64,000 nucleotides of DNA from Rhodococcus sp. PAMC28707 (GTDB taxonomy: Bacteria; Actinomycetota; Actinomycetes; Mycobacteriales; Mycobacteriaceae): assembly GCF_004795915.1 (NCBI RefSeq), contig NZ_CP039253.1:1860001-1924000 (forward strand), read 5' to 3'. The position numbers were made by a program, and so were the translations under genes. Under the pieces are notes generated by a model. The model worked only from the letters and a program-made list of their open reading frames with translations. It was not told the origin of the DNA and made no database searches. Below, in pieces: positions 1 through 8,755 of this stretch (position 1 is its first letter; each line of letters opens with the position of its first letter).

Positions 1-1
1 T

Positions 2-478
2 CGCATCATCGGTGATCCAGGTACCGGCTTCAAGACAGCGCTCGAAACCCTCGACCACACCCGCCCCACCATCGGTGCGCAGGCAGTCGGTCTGGCGCAG
101 GGCGCACTCGACGCCGCTATCGCCTACACCAAGGATCGTAAGCAGTTCGGTCAGTCGATCAGCAGCTTCCAGGCCGTGCAGTTCATGCTCGCCGATATGG
201 CGATGAAGGTCGAAGCGGCTCGCCTGATGGTCTACTCGTCCGCAGCTCGCGCCGAGCGCGGTGAAAAGAATCTCGGCTTCATCTCCGCTGCGGCGAAGTG
301 CTTCGCCTCCGATGTTGCCATGGAGGTGACCACCGACGCTGTGCAGCTCTTCGGCGGCGCCGGATACACCACCGACTTCCCAGTCGAGCGGATGATGCGT
401 GACGCCAAGATTACGCAGATCTACGAGGGCACCAATCAGATTCAGCGCGTCGTGATGTCCCGGGCGCTGCTCAAATGA
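2..478 (+). CDS. acyl-CoA dehydrogenase, C-terminal part (5' end outside window)
   Basis: The gene enters from the left edge in frame 2 and ends at a TGA at 476-478. The visible 158 residues are the C-terminal alpha-helical domain of a FAD-dependent acyl-CoA dehydrogenase. They carry the family signatures [10 protein letters not shown] (start of the helical domain), QLFGGAGY, and [10 protein letters not shown] close to the end. The enzyme oxidises acyl-CoA to enoyl-CoA and passes electrons to ETF in the cytoplasm. The next gene starts inside its stop codon (ATGA), so it is translationally coupled to a 3-hydroxyacyl-CoA dehydrogenase, which fits a short-chain beta-oxidation or butyrate-type pair. 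Substrate length cannot be read from this fragment. Confidence 0.95.
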   Translation, partial: RIIGDPGTGFKTALETLDHTRPTIGAQAVGLAQGALDAAIAYTKDRKQFGQSISSFQAVQFMLADMAMKVEAARLMVYSSAARAERGEKNLGFISAAAKCFASDVAMEVTTDAVQLFGGAGYTTDFPVERMMRDAKITQIYEGTNQIQRVVMSRALLK

Positions 479-1329
479 GCAACATCGAATTGGTAGGCGT
501 CATCGGCGGCGGCACGATGGGCGCAGGCATCGCCGAAGTGTGTGCTCGCGCAGGCAGTTCCGTTGTCGTGCTGGAAACGAGCCAGGCCGCGGCAGATGCG
601 GCGGAAGCTCGCCTCGACAAGTCGTTCGCCCGCGCCGTGAAATCCGGCCGTATCGAAGCTGACGCAGCGGAGAAGGCCCGCGCTGCAATCACATTGACAC
701 TCGACATCAACGACTTCGCCGATCGCGATCTCGTGGTCGAGGCAGCGCCGGAGATCGAGTCGCTGAAGCTGGATTTGTTCGGAAAACTGGATTCGATCGT
801 GAAGCCGAGCGGAATATTGGCGACGAACACTTCGTCGATACCCGTTATCAAGATGGCCAATGCGACACAGCGACCGGACAAGGTCGTCGGAGTTCACTTC
901 TTCAACCCGGTGCCGGTGCTACCACTGGTAGAGATCGTCGTCAGCCTCGTCACCAGCGAGGAGACGGTCGCAACCGTCACCGACTTCGCCTCGAACACGC
1001 TCGGCAAGAAGACGATTCGCTCCGGTGACCGTGCCGGGTTCATCGTCAACGCGCTGCTGATCCCGTATCTGGTGTCCGCGATTCGGATGCTCGAATCCGG
1101 TTTCGCGAGCGCCGAGGACATCGACGAAGGCATGGTCAACGGGTGCGCGCACCCCATGGGTCCGTTGCGTCTGGCAGACACCGTCGGCCTCGACGTCACG
1201 CTCGCCGTCGCGGAGTCGCTGTACGCGGAGTTCCGTGAGCCGCACTATGCGCCTCCACCACTGTTGCAGCGCATGGTGGATGCCAAAATGCTCGGACGCA
1301 AGAGCGGTATGGGTTTTTACACTTACTGA
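475..1329 (+). CDS. fadB2: 3-hydroxybutyryl-CoA dehydrogenase
   Basis: This 284-residue cytoplasmic enzyme has the typical length of stand-alone 3-hydroxyacyl-CoA dehydrogenases, which interconvert 3-hydroxybutyryl-CoA and acetoacetyl-CoA with NAD(P). The N-terminal Rossmann motif [11 protein letters not shown] lies at residues 11-21. The catalytic His/Glu pair is visible as His141 in [15 protein letters not shown] and Glu153. The C-terminal domain ends in the usual [11 protein letters not shown]. It overlaps the preceding acyl-CoA dehydrogenase by ATGA at 475-478, so both are probably made from one transcript. A strong hairpin follows 15 bp after the stop. The symbol follows mycobacterial usage; the substrate is inferred from family. 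Confidence 0.93.
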   Translation: MSNIELVGVIGGGTMGAGIAEVCARAGSSVVVLETSQAAADAAEARLDKSFARAVKSGRIEADAAEKARAAITLTLDINDFADRDLVVEAAPEIESLKLDLFGKLDSIVKPSGILATNTSSIPVIKMANATQRPDKVVGVHFFNPVPVLPLVEIVVSLVTSEETVATVTDFASNTLGKKTIRSGDRAGFIVNALLIPYLVSAIRMLESGFASAEDIDEGMVNGCAHPMGPLRLADTVGLDVTLAVAESLYAEFREPHYAPPPLLQRMVDAKMLGRKSGMGFYTY

Positions 1330-1343
1330 ACCAGTCTCGACTC

Positions 1344-1381
1344 CGAATGGGCCATCGCAGCACGCTGCGGTGGCCCATTCG
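1344..1381. terminator. Bidirectional terminator hairpin between fadB2 and the FabG-like gene
   Basis: Arms 1344-1361 and 1364-1381 pair over 18 bp with a single G-T wobble and a 2-nt apex. It sits between two convergent genes and would act on both strands. No T-tract follows, which is common in actinobacteria. The arm sequence resembles the larger hairpin at 36895-36952 (shared core TGGGCCATCGC). Confidence 0.8.
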
Positions 1382-1410
1382 CGCGGACCGGGGTAGATCC
1401 CCGACCGACC

Positions 1411-2169
1411 TCAGTCTTTCGGACCGCCTGCGGCATAGACGACCTGACCGGAGATGAAGCCCGCACCTTCACTGACGAAGAAAGATGCGAGGTGGGCAAT
1501 ATCTTCCGGATTTCCGACACGATTGACCGGAATCTCTGATGCTGCAGCCGCTTTGAAGTCTTCGAAAGGTACACCGACGCGTGCTGCCGTCGCGGCGGTC
1601 ATTTCGGTTTCGATGAACCCGGGGGCGATGGCGTTGGCGGTGACGCCGAATTTGCCGAGCTCGATGGCGAGTGTCTTCGTGAAACCCTGCATGCCTGCCT
1701 TGGCCGCCGAGTAGTTGGCCTGGCCGCGGTTACCGAGCGCCGAGGTGCTCGACAGGTTGACGATGCGACCCCACTTGGCGTCGATCATGTGCTTCTGGAT
1801 CGCGCGGGTCATCAGGAAGGATCCACGGAGGTGCACCCGTAGTACGGAGTCCCAATCTTCGACGGTCATCTTGAACAGAAGATTGTCGCGGGTGATCCCG
1901 GCATTGTTGATGAGCACGGTCGGGGCGCCGAATTCGTTGGCGATCCGGTCGACGGCCGTCTTCACCGACTCTTCCTCTGCCACGTTGGCGCCGATTGCGA
2001 CGGCCTGACCACCGGCGGCTTGGATGGCACCTACGGTGTCGGCACAGGCAGCCTCGTCGAGGTCGACGACTGCGACTCCGAATCCGTCCTTGGCCAGGCG
2101 CTTGGCGACTGCGGCGCCGATTCCGCGGGCACTTCCCGTTACGACGGCTGTCTTGATCTGATCGGTCAC
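1411..2169 (-). CDS. SDR family oxidoreductase, FabG-like 3-oxoacyl-(ACP/CoA) reductase
   Basis: About 252 residues of a classical short-chain dehydrogenase. Near the N-terminus is the cofactor loop TGSARGIG, followed by NNAG, a catalytic Ser/Tyr/Lys set around NYSAAKAG, and APGFIETEM after it. The FabG-type dimer end VYAAGGPKD closes the protein. It probably reduces 3-oxoacyl thioesters with NADPH in the cytoplasm. The start is taken at GTG 2169 because an AGGAG site lies 6 nt before it; the ATG two codons upstream (2175) abuts that site directly. A PlsC-like acyltransferase lies upstream on the same strand, 70 bp away. This may be a beta-oxidation or PHB-type reductase rather than the housekeeping FabG. 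Confidence 0.85.
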   Translation of the reverse strand: MTDQIKTAVVTGSARGIGAAVAKRLAKDGFGVAVVDLDEAACADTVGAIQAAGGQAVAIGANVAEEESVKTAVDRIANEFGAPTVLINNAGITRDNLLFKMTVEDWDSVLRVHLRGSFLMTRAIQKHMIDAKWGRIVNLSSTSALGNRGQANYSAAKAGMQGFTKTLAIELGKFGVTANAIAPGFIETEMTAATAARVGVPFEDFKAAAASEIPVNRVGNPEDIAHLASFFVSEGAGFISGQVVYAAGGPKD

Positions 2170-2238
2170 GTGCATCTCCTATGGTCGAGGATCTCGGTAC
2201 TTTCTATCGACAGGGTTTTATCGACATCGAGCTGCTGC

Positions 2239-2976
2239 TCAGTACGCTGCGACCGCTCCGTCGACAGCTCTCTGCAATCTGGCAGCGACGACGCGCGCGA
2301 TCTCGATCGGCTTGGCCGGCAGTTCGGTGATCGGCTCGTCGATGTAGACGCTCGCAGATTTGAGCTTCGACGAGCCGGGTCCGTAACTGAGGCCGATGCA
2401 GATCAGAACCGGTTCGACGTCGAGCTTGCGGGCCCGTGCCACGATGTGGCCGATTCCGCTGCCGACGTGTTGAACCTTGGTGGCGTCTTCGAGGTTGCAG
2501 GTGCCTTCGGGGAACACTGCAAGGTCGTCGCCGCGTCGCATTCGCTCGGCGCTGATGTCCATCATCCTGCTGCCTGCTGCGCTGACCGCTCGAAGTCCGT
2601 GGTTCTTTCCACGGAACACCGGGATGCCGCCCATCATGTCGATTCGCTTGCGCTGCTTCGATTCTTGAAAGAGCTCGTCCTTCGCGAGAACCCGAGTGCG
2701 CCCGATCCCGGGTCGCAGCGGACTGGCCCACGCGGCGGCGGCGAGGGTGTACGGATCACTCTCGGTCAGATGATTGACGGCAATGATGAACCGTGTGTCG
2801 TCGTAGACGAGCCTACGAATTTCTTCACGCGCACCGGCGGGGTAACTGACCCGCGGCTTGAACCGTCGAGCCAGCGTGGCGTACGCGATTCTGGCCACCT
2901 GCCGGTTCTGCTGATGATCGAGGTAGAAGTCGTAGACAGCGTCGTCGTTAGCGAGAATTACTGCGGGTCGATCCAT
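2239..2976 (-). CDS. PlsC-like 1-acyl-sn-glycerol-3-phosphate acyltransferase
   Basis: This 245-residue protein has the acyltransferase block-I motif NHLTESD (an H-x4-D active site, around residue 85), a GGIPVFRG block and the substrate-binding FPEGTC. The family transfers an acyl group to lysophospholipid or a related acceptor at the inner membrane face. No clear transmembrane helix is visible, so it is probably peripheral. The ATG at 2976 follows a weak AGGTAAG site. It lies 70 bp upstream of the FabG-like gene on the same strand, so the two may be co-transcribed. The exact acceptor (lysophosphatidic acid, mannoside or other) cannot be told from sequence. Confidence 0.82.
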   Translation of the reverse strand: MDRPAVILANDDAVYDFYLDHQQNRQVARIAYATLARRFKPRVSYPAGAREEIRRLVYDDTRFIIAVNHLTESDPYTLAAAAWASPLRPGIGRTRVLAKDELFQESKQRKRIDMMGGIPVFRGKNHGLRAVSAAGSRMMDISAERMRRGDDLAVFPEGTCNLEDATKVQHVGSGIGHIVARARKLDVEPVLICIGLSYGPGSSKLKSASVYIDEPITELPAKPIEIARVVAARLQRAVDGAVAAY

Positions 2977-3131
2977 TGATTCAGCTTACCTAGCGAAATA
3001 GCGGAAGCTCTGAAAATTTCATCGCGAAACTCCGGTTGTGTGGGAGGGTGTGAACGTCGCTCGAGCGGGTATGCCCAGCAGAAGTCCTACGCTTTTCGGA
3101 GCCGTCACGGACTGCTGAAAGGACGGAAGTC

Positions 3132-3443
3132 ATGGCAGAAGACAAGAAGGATCGCGGACCGCGCTGGATCAAGACTGCTGAGAACCGAGTCGGTGTCATC
3201 ATGATGATGGCCGGGGTCGTTGCTGCAGGTTTGCTCCTCACCGCGTTGGGCGGCGGTTTCAGCGGGTGGGCGTGGATCGCCGGAGCTGCGACGATCGTGC
3301 TGATCGGCGGAGGCTTTCTTTCCCTGCGCGCGGGCGCGCTGCGAAAGGGAGAAACTGGTCCCATTCTGTATCATCCCGACTCACCGGATGTCGTCCTGGA
3401 CGTCGACCGTAAAACAGGGAATCGCTCACCTCATCACGATTGA
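3132..3443 (+). CDS. Small two-helix membrane protein, unknown function
   Basis: This is a 103-residue hypothetical protein. A charged N-terminus (MAEDKKDRGPRW) is followed by two hydrophobic stretches, roughly residues 22-42 and 46-64. The C-terminal tail is polar and ends in HPDSPDVVLDVDRKTGNRS. The ATG at 3132 has a GAAAGGACG ribosome site about 8 nt upstream, and the hydrophobic pattern with coherent codon use supports a real gene. It converges on the M50-like protease with a 16-bp gap. I recognise no family and assign no function. Confidence 0.7.
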   Translation: MAEDKKDRGPRWIKTAENRVGVIMMMAGVVAAGLLLTALGGGFSGWAWIAGAATIVLIGGGFLSLRAGALRKGETGPILYHPDSPDVVLDVDRKTGNRSPHHD

Positions 3444-3459
3444 ATGCGAGGCCTGTGAC

Positions 3460-4161
3460 CTAAACGGGGCGCAGGATCCACCACCCGCCGACTATGAGGC
3501 ATCCGACCGTCACGACGAGAAACAGTCCGACCCAGAGTATTCCGGGCAAAAAAGTCAATCGGGCCAGTTGATCGGCGTCGGAGTCCCGCGCTCGTCCCCG
3601 GCTACGTGAGCGTTGTAGTTCCAGTACCGGTCGAGGGCCTGCGACGAGCAGGAACAGCGTGATGAAGTACGCCGCGGCCACTTGTTGTTCGCCGGTCCCC
3701 CACCACGACACCGTGAACAACAGTGCCCCGAACACCACGAGCGAGATGAACCCGAACACGTTGCGAATCATGATGAGCATCAGTGCAATTGCGATGACAC
3801 CGATCCACAACACTGCGATCGCATGCTGTGTACCCAGAACCCAGGCTGCACCGAGCCCGATCAGCGAAGGCCCGACATAACCAGCGAACGTCATCGCTAT
3901 CACCCCGAGGCCGGTCGGTTTGCCCGAAGAAATGGCTACGCCCGAGGTATCGGAATGCAATCGCACACCCATCAACCTGCGGCCCGTCAAGAAGGCCACG
4001 AGTAGGTGAGCGAATTCGTGGAAAATCGTCACCACGTTCCGGGCAATGCTCCATGTCTGCGGAACAAGGACGATGAGCACGGCCACGAGCGCAGCGATCT
4101 GCACGATCCAGGCCGGCGGACTTGGACTGACCGCGCTGATGCGGTCCCAGAATTCGGTCAC
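3460..4161 (-). CDS. M50-like (site-2-type) membrane metalloprotease
   Basis: This 233-residue polytopic protein has a zinc-protease motif HEFAH in the second hydrophobic segment (around residue 48), followed by about five more transmembrane segments. It resembles M50B-type peptidases such as SpoIVFB, which cut within membranes. I do not clearly see the second M50 motif (NxxPxxxxD) that supplies the third ligand, so activity is uncertain. The start is a GTG at 4161; an ATG 7 nt upstream opens a different frame. A 6-bp GC hairpin (4172-4189) lies just upstream. The desaturase gene is 55 bp away on the same strand. Confidence 0.75.
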   Translation of the reverse strand: MTEFWDRISAVSPSPPAWIVQIAALVAVLIVLVPQTWSIARNVVTIFHEFAHLLVAFLTGRRLMGVRLHSDTSGVAISSGKPTGLGVIAMTFAGYVGPSLIGLGAAWVLGTQHAIAVLWIGVIAIALMLIMIRNVFGFISLVVFGALLFTVSWWGTGEQQVAAAYFITLFLLVAGPRPVLELQRSRSRGRARDSDADQLARLTFLPGILWVGLFLVVTVGCLIVGGWWILRPV

Positions 4162-4216
4162 CGTTCATTATGGCGGCTGCAGCGCCGCCCCCGCCGCCAG
4201 TCCTCGATGGGTTGAC

Positions 4217-5173
4217 CTAGGACGCCTTCCGCTCTGCTTTGGCGGCCTCGCGTGCGAGGGAACGATCACGCATTTCCTCGAACTTGGTGGCCTGACGCTC
4301 GAGGTCTTCGAGGAATACGGCCAGTTCTTCACGCTTGGATTCCCCGACGCCGGTGAAGTCCTCACGTTCGAAGATCTGCCACTTCCGCAGCACCGGCCAC
4401 ACCACGTCCTCGAGGTGCTGACGCAGATCGTAGATCCCGTGCTTGGCCATCAACACACCGTTTCGGCGGAAGTTCGGCATCCCGGCACCGGGCATCTGGA
4501 AGTTCATCACGATATGCGAGATCGCTTCCAACGTCTGATCCGGCGCGATGTCGAGGGCAGCAGCGGTGACGTTGCGGTAGAACATCATGTGCAGGTTCTC
4601 ATCCGCCGCGATGCGCTGAAGCATCCGGTCGGCGATCGGGTCGTCGCACACCTTGCCGGTGTTGCGATGCGAGACGCGCGTGGCCAGTTCCTGGAAGGTG
4701 ACGTACGAGACCGAATGCAACAGTCCGGTCTGCGCGCCTGCCGGTGAAGCGAAACCGTTGGTCATGTGAATCATCCGGGCCTGCTCGAGCGCGACCGGAT
4801 CGACACCGCGGGTGACCACCAGGTAATCGCGCATGACGATGCCGTGCCGGTTTTCCTCGGCGGTCCACCGTCCCACCCAGGTGCCCCAGGCGCCGTCCTG
4901 CGAAAAGTTTTCGGCGATCTCGCGGTGGTACGAGGGCAGATTGTCCTCGGTGAGCAGGTTGGTGATCATCGCTGCTCGCGCTACTTCGGAGAGTGTGCTC
5001 TGCTCCGGTTCGTAGTCCACCCCACCGAGTGCGGCGAAGTTGCGGCCTTCGTCCCACGGCACGTAATCGTGCGGGTGCCACTCCTTCGCCATCGACATGT
5101 GGCGGTTCACGTTGTCTTCCGCAACAGGAACCAGCTCGTGTAGCAGCTCCAGCTGTGTCAGATCCCTCGCCAT
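4217..5173 (-). CDS. desA2: Acyl-ACP desaturase (diiron, DesA2-like)
   Basis: This is a soluble plant-type acyl-[ACP] desaturase of about 318 residues. It introduces a double bond into an acyl chain bound to ACP and feeds unsaturated or mycolic-type lipids. Two E-x-x-H iron-binding signatures are visible: EENRH in the middle and DENLH about 80 residues later. The start is set at ATG 5173 because AGGAGG lies 7 nt upstream of it. The ATG two codons earlier (5179) touches that site and is unlikely to be used. An inverted repeat lies about 25 bp upstream of the start, suggesting a dimeric repressor. The DesA2 label rests on length and family only. Confidence 0.87.
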   Translation of the reverse strand: MARDLTQLELLHELVPVAEDNVNRHMSMAKEWHPHDYVPWDEGRNFAALGGVDYEPEQSTLSEVARAAMITNLLTEDNLPSYHREIAENFSQDGAWGTWVGRWTAEENRHGIVMRDYLVVTRGVDPVALEQARMIHMTNGFASPAGAQTGLLHSVSYVTFQELATRVSHRNTGKVCDDPIADRMLQRIAADENLHMMFYRNVTAAALDIAPDQTLEAISHIVMNFQMPGAGMPNFRRNGVLMAKHGIYDLRQHLEDVVWPVLRKWQIFEREDFTGVGESKREELAVFLEDLERQATKFEEMRDRSLAREAAKAERKAS

Positions 5174-5198
5174 AAACATGCCTCCTCTAGTGAAAAAT

Positions 5199-5216
5199 AC
5201 CTACGTGATGGTAGGT
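5199..5216. promoter_or_regulatory. Inverted-repeat operator candidate upstream of the desaturase
   Basis: A perfect 6-bp inverted repeat (acctac / gtaggt) around a 6-bp centre lies 26-43 bp upstream of the desaturase start. Its position and size fit a TetR- or GntR-type fatty-acid repressor site. No regulator gene is adjacent, so the protein that binds is unknown. Confidence 0.45.
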
Positions 5217-5294
5217 CGGTTTCTCTATCGGCGAGGACGTCCACGCGAGACTCTGTTAGATGTTGCAAACCCAGCTCACCACACTTGGGCGCCC

Positions 5295-6188
5295 TCACAT
5301 GTGCTGGGCGCCGGCCACCTGTGCCCTGGAGTGGTCCCAATCTGCAAGCAAGGTGAGCAGGCCCGACACCAACGGTAACGGCTGATCCAGCATGACGTGA
5401 TGTCCGGCCAGCGGGATCTCGATCACCGGCGCCGATCTGCCGAACATTTCATACATGTCCGACGCTACGTCCTGGGTGACCATGCCGCGTTCGGCGCGGA
5501 ACAGCGCAGCCCGGCAACGAACCGATCGAAGCAGCTCCGGTGACGGGCGGGCGCTGCCGAACATGCTCGGATCGAACTTCCACGACCATCCGCCGTCGAC
5601 CTCTCGCACCGAGCCGCGGGCAACGTGGTCCATCACGTACGGCAACGAGTCTGCTTGGTCGGGAACAGTGCGGAACCGCACCAACGCTTCGTCCAAAGCG
5701 GCGTAGACCTTCAGCGGTCCGAACGCTCGCTTGTCTCGCGCTGCGGTCTGCTCGGGTGAGGGAGATCTGAGCGGGGTGTCGATCACCGCGACGCCCGCAA
5801 TTCTGGCGTCGCCCTTCGCGGCGTCCATGCAGACCCAACCGCCCATACTGTGTCCGATCAACACTGGTGGGTGGATGAAGTTCGACGCTTCTGCCACCGC
5901 AAGAACTTCGGCAGACCAGTATTCGACTTTGTAGTCTTCCCGCCATGCCGAGTCTCCGTGGCCGGAAAGATCGAGCGCAACGACGCGATGGCCGCGGGCA
6001 AGAAATGGTGCGATGTGATCCCACCATCCCGAGTGCGCAGCACCGCCGTGGACGAGAACGACGCCGGGAAGATCTTCCTCACCCCACGAGCGGACGTGAA
6101 TCGAGGCGCCGAGCACCTCGATGTCACTTTCGACCGGCTTGATCGCAACTGCGTCCGAGAACCACTGCGGCGCATCGACATTCGTCAT
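5295..6188 (-). CDS. Alpha/beta hydrolase
   Basis: This 297-residue alpha/beta-hydrolase fold protein has an HGGAAHSGWW oxyanion-hole segment (around residues 47-56) and the nucleophile elbow GHSMGG (around residues 113-118). The late histidine is in PLAGHHVMLDQP. The candidate acid residue is less certain. Such enzymes hydrolyse esters, epoxides or C-C bonds; the substrate cannot be deduced here. No signal peptide is visible. No strong ribosome site precedes the ATG at 6188. The gene stands alone between the desaturase and the DUF2254 gene, and the 190 bp upstream show nothing I can name. Confidence 0.85.
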   Translation of the reverse strand: MTNVDAPQWFSDAVAIKPVESDIEVLGASIHVRSWGEEDLPGVVLVHGGAAHSGWWDHIAPFLARGHRVVALDLSGHGDSAWREDYKVEYWSAEVLAVAEASNFIHPPVLIGHSMGGWVCMDAAKGDARIAGVAVIDTPLRSPSPEQTAARDKRAFGPLKVYAALDEALVRFRTVPDQADSLPYVMDHVARGSVREVDGGWSWKFDPSMFGSARPSPELLRSVRCRAALFRAERGMVTQDVASDMYEMFGRSAPVIEIPLAGHHVMLDQPLPLVSGLLTLLADWDHSRAQVAGAQHM

Positions 6189-6378
6189 CGTGCACGTCCG
6201 GCTTCCGGTAGGAACATCGACGGTTCCGGGGCGCGTAGATGGAAGCTGCTAGTCATTCGAGGGACTCTCCTTTTGCTGGACACACTTTCGGACTGCCGAT
6301 TTGGCGCGATCCCGTCGGACGAGACCCTCGGTCTTGCACGAAACAGCGCCGTCATCACGGATGCAAGCTTTGCATAAC

Positions 6379-8664
6379 TTAGTTTTCGGGCTTTTCTCCC
6401 GTTGCGGATTTGTTCGTTTCGACGGTAGGTACACCCAGAACCAGCGGATGTGTCCGTCCTGCCGAACCATTTTCCGAACCGAGCCCCTGAGGATCGGCGA
6501 CGGATGCCAGCGCGATATCGAGTTCACCGGTCCATTCGCGCGCGATCTGAGCGTCCAGGGCGTGCACACGTGCCACCAGGGGGGCATGTTGCTCGACTGG
6601 GCAGTAACCGAGCAGGGTGTCCAACAGCGAGCGGAGTCGACGCTGCACTTGAGTGGAGTTTGCGCTGAAGTGCCGGATCTCGTCGGTCGAGATAGCCACG
6701 TAATCGGCCCAGGTTCGGGTTGTTCCACGTATCCGTGTCGACACCGAGTCCGAAGCTTCCAGGCGAACTCTCGGCGCCAACGTCAACAGTAGGTCTTCGA
6801 GATGGTCGATGGCCTGCACGGCCCTGCCGGGGTCGTTGATCGCGGGCGAGAGCGCTTTGAGTGCGATGTCGACGATTGCCTGCAACCCAGCAGCCGGACT
6901 GACCGTCGGACTATGCGTGTCACCGAATATCAGGCACGCCATCAACTGATGTGGGCGCACCCGCAACTGCGGCCCGTTCACCTCGAACAGCGCAGCGTCC
7001 TGCGCGACGAACTCGCCGACATAGGGCAGCACCTCGATAGTGACTCCCCATACCGCGGCAAGTCGCTCGATACCGGCGAGATTGACTGCCAACAGAATTC
7101 GGCCGTCGGGAGAGAGTTGACGGAGTCGTACCGTGGTCGAGCTACCCAGCGGCTCGAACTTGTGCGGATCTCTCGACGCTATGAGGGGCGGGGTCGTCGG
7201 AACCGAAGCAGCGGAGACGACTTCCCTCCGCCCTTGTTCCATCTCTTCCGTGAATCCCGGATAGGTTCGCACGATGGACGAGCGACTCTGTGCCGCGATC
7301 CAGCGCAGCAACCGCGAGGAATTGAGCACCATCCCCACGCGCGCTACCAGCGCGATGAAGAGAAATGCACTCACGAATGCCAACAGGATTGCAATGGACG
7401 TCGACAGCACGGGTGCTGTGGACTCGCCGGACAACGCCAGATCCGAGGCGATGATGACAGCGACGACGAACGTGGACAGGAACATCCCGATCGACCATCG
7501 CATGATGGCTTCCTGTTGCAGCATCGGCACCACACGTACCGAAATCTGCGAGGCACCGAACTGCATGGCCAGGGTGATGGCGGTGAACACCAGGCCGGTG
7601 AGCGTGATCATGCCGCCGGCGATGACGGCGAGCAACGTGGCAGTGGCTCCGATATCGAATGTCGATTCGATGCCGTCCGCAGAATCGGTGTTGCCGAATT
7701 CGCTGTCCAGGTCGACGAGGAGCGCCGCCAACACGATCGACGACGACACCAGGATCATCGGTAGCCGCCAAGTCGGTGTCCTCCGCAAGCGTCGCCGAGT
7801 GTGGCTCCACCGTATTGCCGTCAGGAGTCGATTGGGAACCTTGGCCACCGGCACTGGCTGATCGGACACAGTAACCGCGGCAGTCGGTGTGGCCGTCTCG
7901 ATCGGTACACCGAAACGACCCGACAGTGCTTCCTGAACAATGATTTTCGCCCGGATGACCGGTTCACGGAACCGCTTTTCGCGGGTGAAGGCTTTCGCTC
8001 GTTTACCTGGCTTGTCGGCGTATCGCCACCGATCCCACGGCGACAACGGTCGACCGAGCCGGATGGCACCGACGATGAGGAGCGGGGTGAAGAACAGGCC
8101 GACCAATCCCGTCCACAGCTTGCCCTTGAGCAGGGTGATCGCCGCGAGCCCAAGCTGAAGTGCCAACCCGAAGAGGACCAGCGCAAGCGTGATCAGCGAT
8201 CGATCCTGCTGATAGACGTCGAAGTCTCCGGTGAATCCGATGGGGTGAACGCCGAGAAGATAGAGGCCGGAGATCGCGACGGCCACGAAGACCGCGTCGA
8301 TCGAGGACCGACCTTCCTCCGCCCAGTAGACGTCGCGAAGATGCAGTATCAGAGCGAACTCGTCGAGCATCAATGCACTCCCGATGCCGAAAACGCTCGC
8401 GAGAATGCAGTTGGCAACGGGGGTCTCGTAGTTCGCGATGGCCACCAGCGCGAACCCGGAGACGAGGACCATGACCAGTCCGAACATCACATGGTGAATG
8501 TGCATGCCACCTGGTGTGACGTTGCCGGGCCACCAGGACACCTCGGCCCTGATCATCCGAACACTGAACCGGATGAAGAGAAATGCCAGTAGGAACGACA
8601 CGAGTAGAAAGAACAGCGGGAGCCGTCCGTTGTTCACGACCGTCTCGGTGAACCATGTTCCCAT
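6379..8664 (-). CDS. Two-part integral membrane protein: N-terminal HIHH membrane module fused to DUF2254
   Basis: This is a 761-residue protein. Residues 1 to about 250 form a membrane module with roughly seven hydrophobic helices and a conserved-looking segment WWPGNVTPGGMHIHHVMFG. After a basic linker (around residues 220-300), the rest matches DUF2254. That part has four more transmembrane helices, including a region around GGMITLTGLVFTAITLAMQFGASQ, and a long C-terminal soluble domain with SPAINDPGRAVQAIDHLEDLL. Both parts are, to my knowledge, usually seen as separate proteins in actinobacteria. A GAGGAGG site lies 5 nt before ATG 8664. Function is unknown; an ion channel or transporter role is only a guess. 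Confidence 0.85.
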   Translation of the reverse strand: MGTWFTETVVNNGRLPLFFLLVSFLLAFLFIRFSVRMIRAEVSWWPGNVTPGGMHIHHVMFGLVMVLVSGFALVAIANYETPVANCILASVFGIGSALMLDEFALILHLRDVYWAEEGRSSIDAVFVAVAISGLYLLGVHPIGFTGDFDVYQQDRSLITLALVLFGLALQLGLAAITLLKGKLWTGLVGLFFTPLLIVGAIRLGRPLSPWDRWRYADKPGKRAKAFTREKRFREPVIRAKIIVQEALSGRFGVPIETATPTAAVTVSDQPVPVAKVPNRLLTAIRWSHTRRRLRRTPTWRLPMILVSSSIVLAALLVDLDSEFGNTDSADGIESTFDIGATATLLAVIAGGMITLTGLVFTAITLAMQFGASQISVRVVPMLQQEAIMRWSIGMFLSTFVVAVIIASDLALSGESTAPVLSTSIAILLAFVSAFLFIALVARVGMVLNSSRLLRWIAAQSRSSIVRTYPGFTEEMEQGRREVVSAASVPTTPPLIASRDPHKFEPLGSSTTVRLRQLSPDGRILLAVNLAGIERLAAVWGVTIEVLPYVGEFVAQDAALFEVNGPQLRVRPHQLMACLIFGDTHSPTVSPAAGLQAIVDIALKALSPAINDPGRAVQAIDHLEDLLLTLAPRVRLEASDSVSTRIRGTTRTWADYVAISTDEIRHFSANSTQVQRRLRSLLDTLLGYCPVEQHAPLVARVHALDAQIAREWTGELDIALASVADPQGLGSENGSAGRTHPLVLGVPTVETNKSATGEKPEN

Positions 8665-8755
8665 CGCGACCTCCTCGCTCGATCGAGCGAGGTCAGCCTA
8701 TCTCTGCGCGGGCCCTCTGTATGTTGTATCGACGCTGGGTGCACTCACCAGTAGG

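Noticed and set aside
2020..2979. A 319-codon open frame on the plus strand
   Set aside because: It is antisense to the FabG-like and PlsC-like genes, has no motif and no ribosome site, and reflects codon bias of the real genes.
4172..4189. GC hairpin as desaturase terminator
   Set aside because: The stem is only 6 bp and sits just upstream of the protease gene start without a tail, so the case is too weak.
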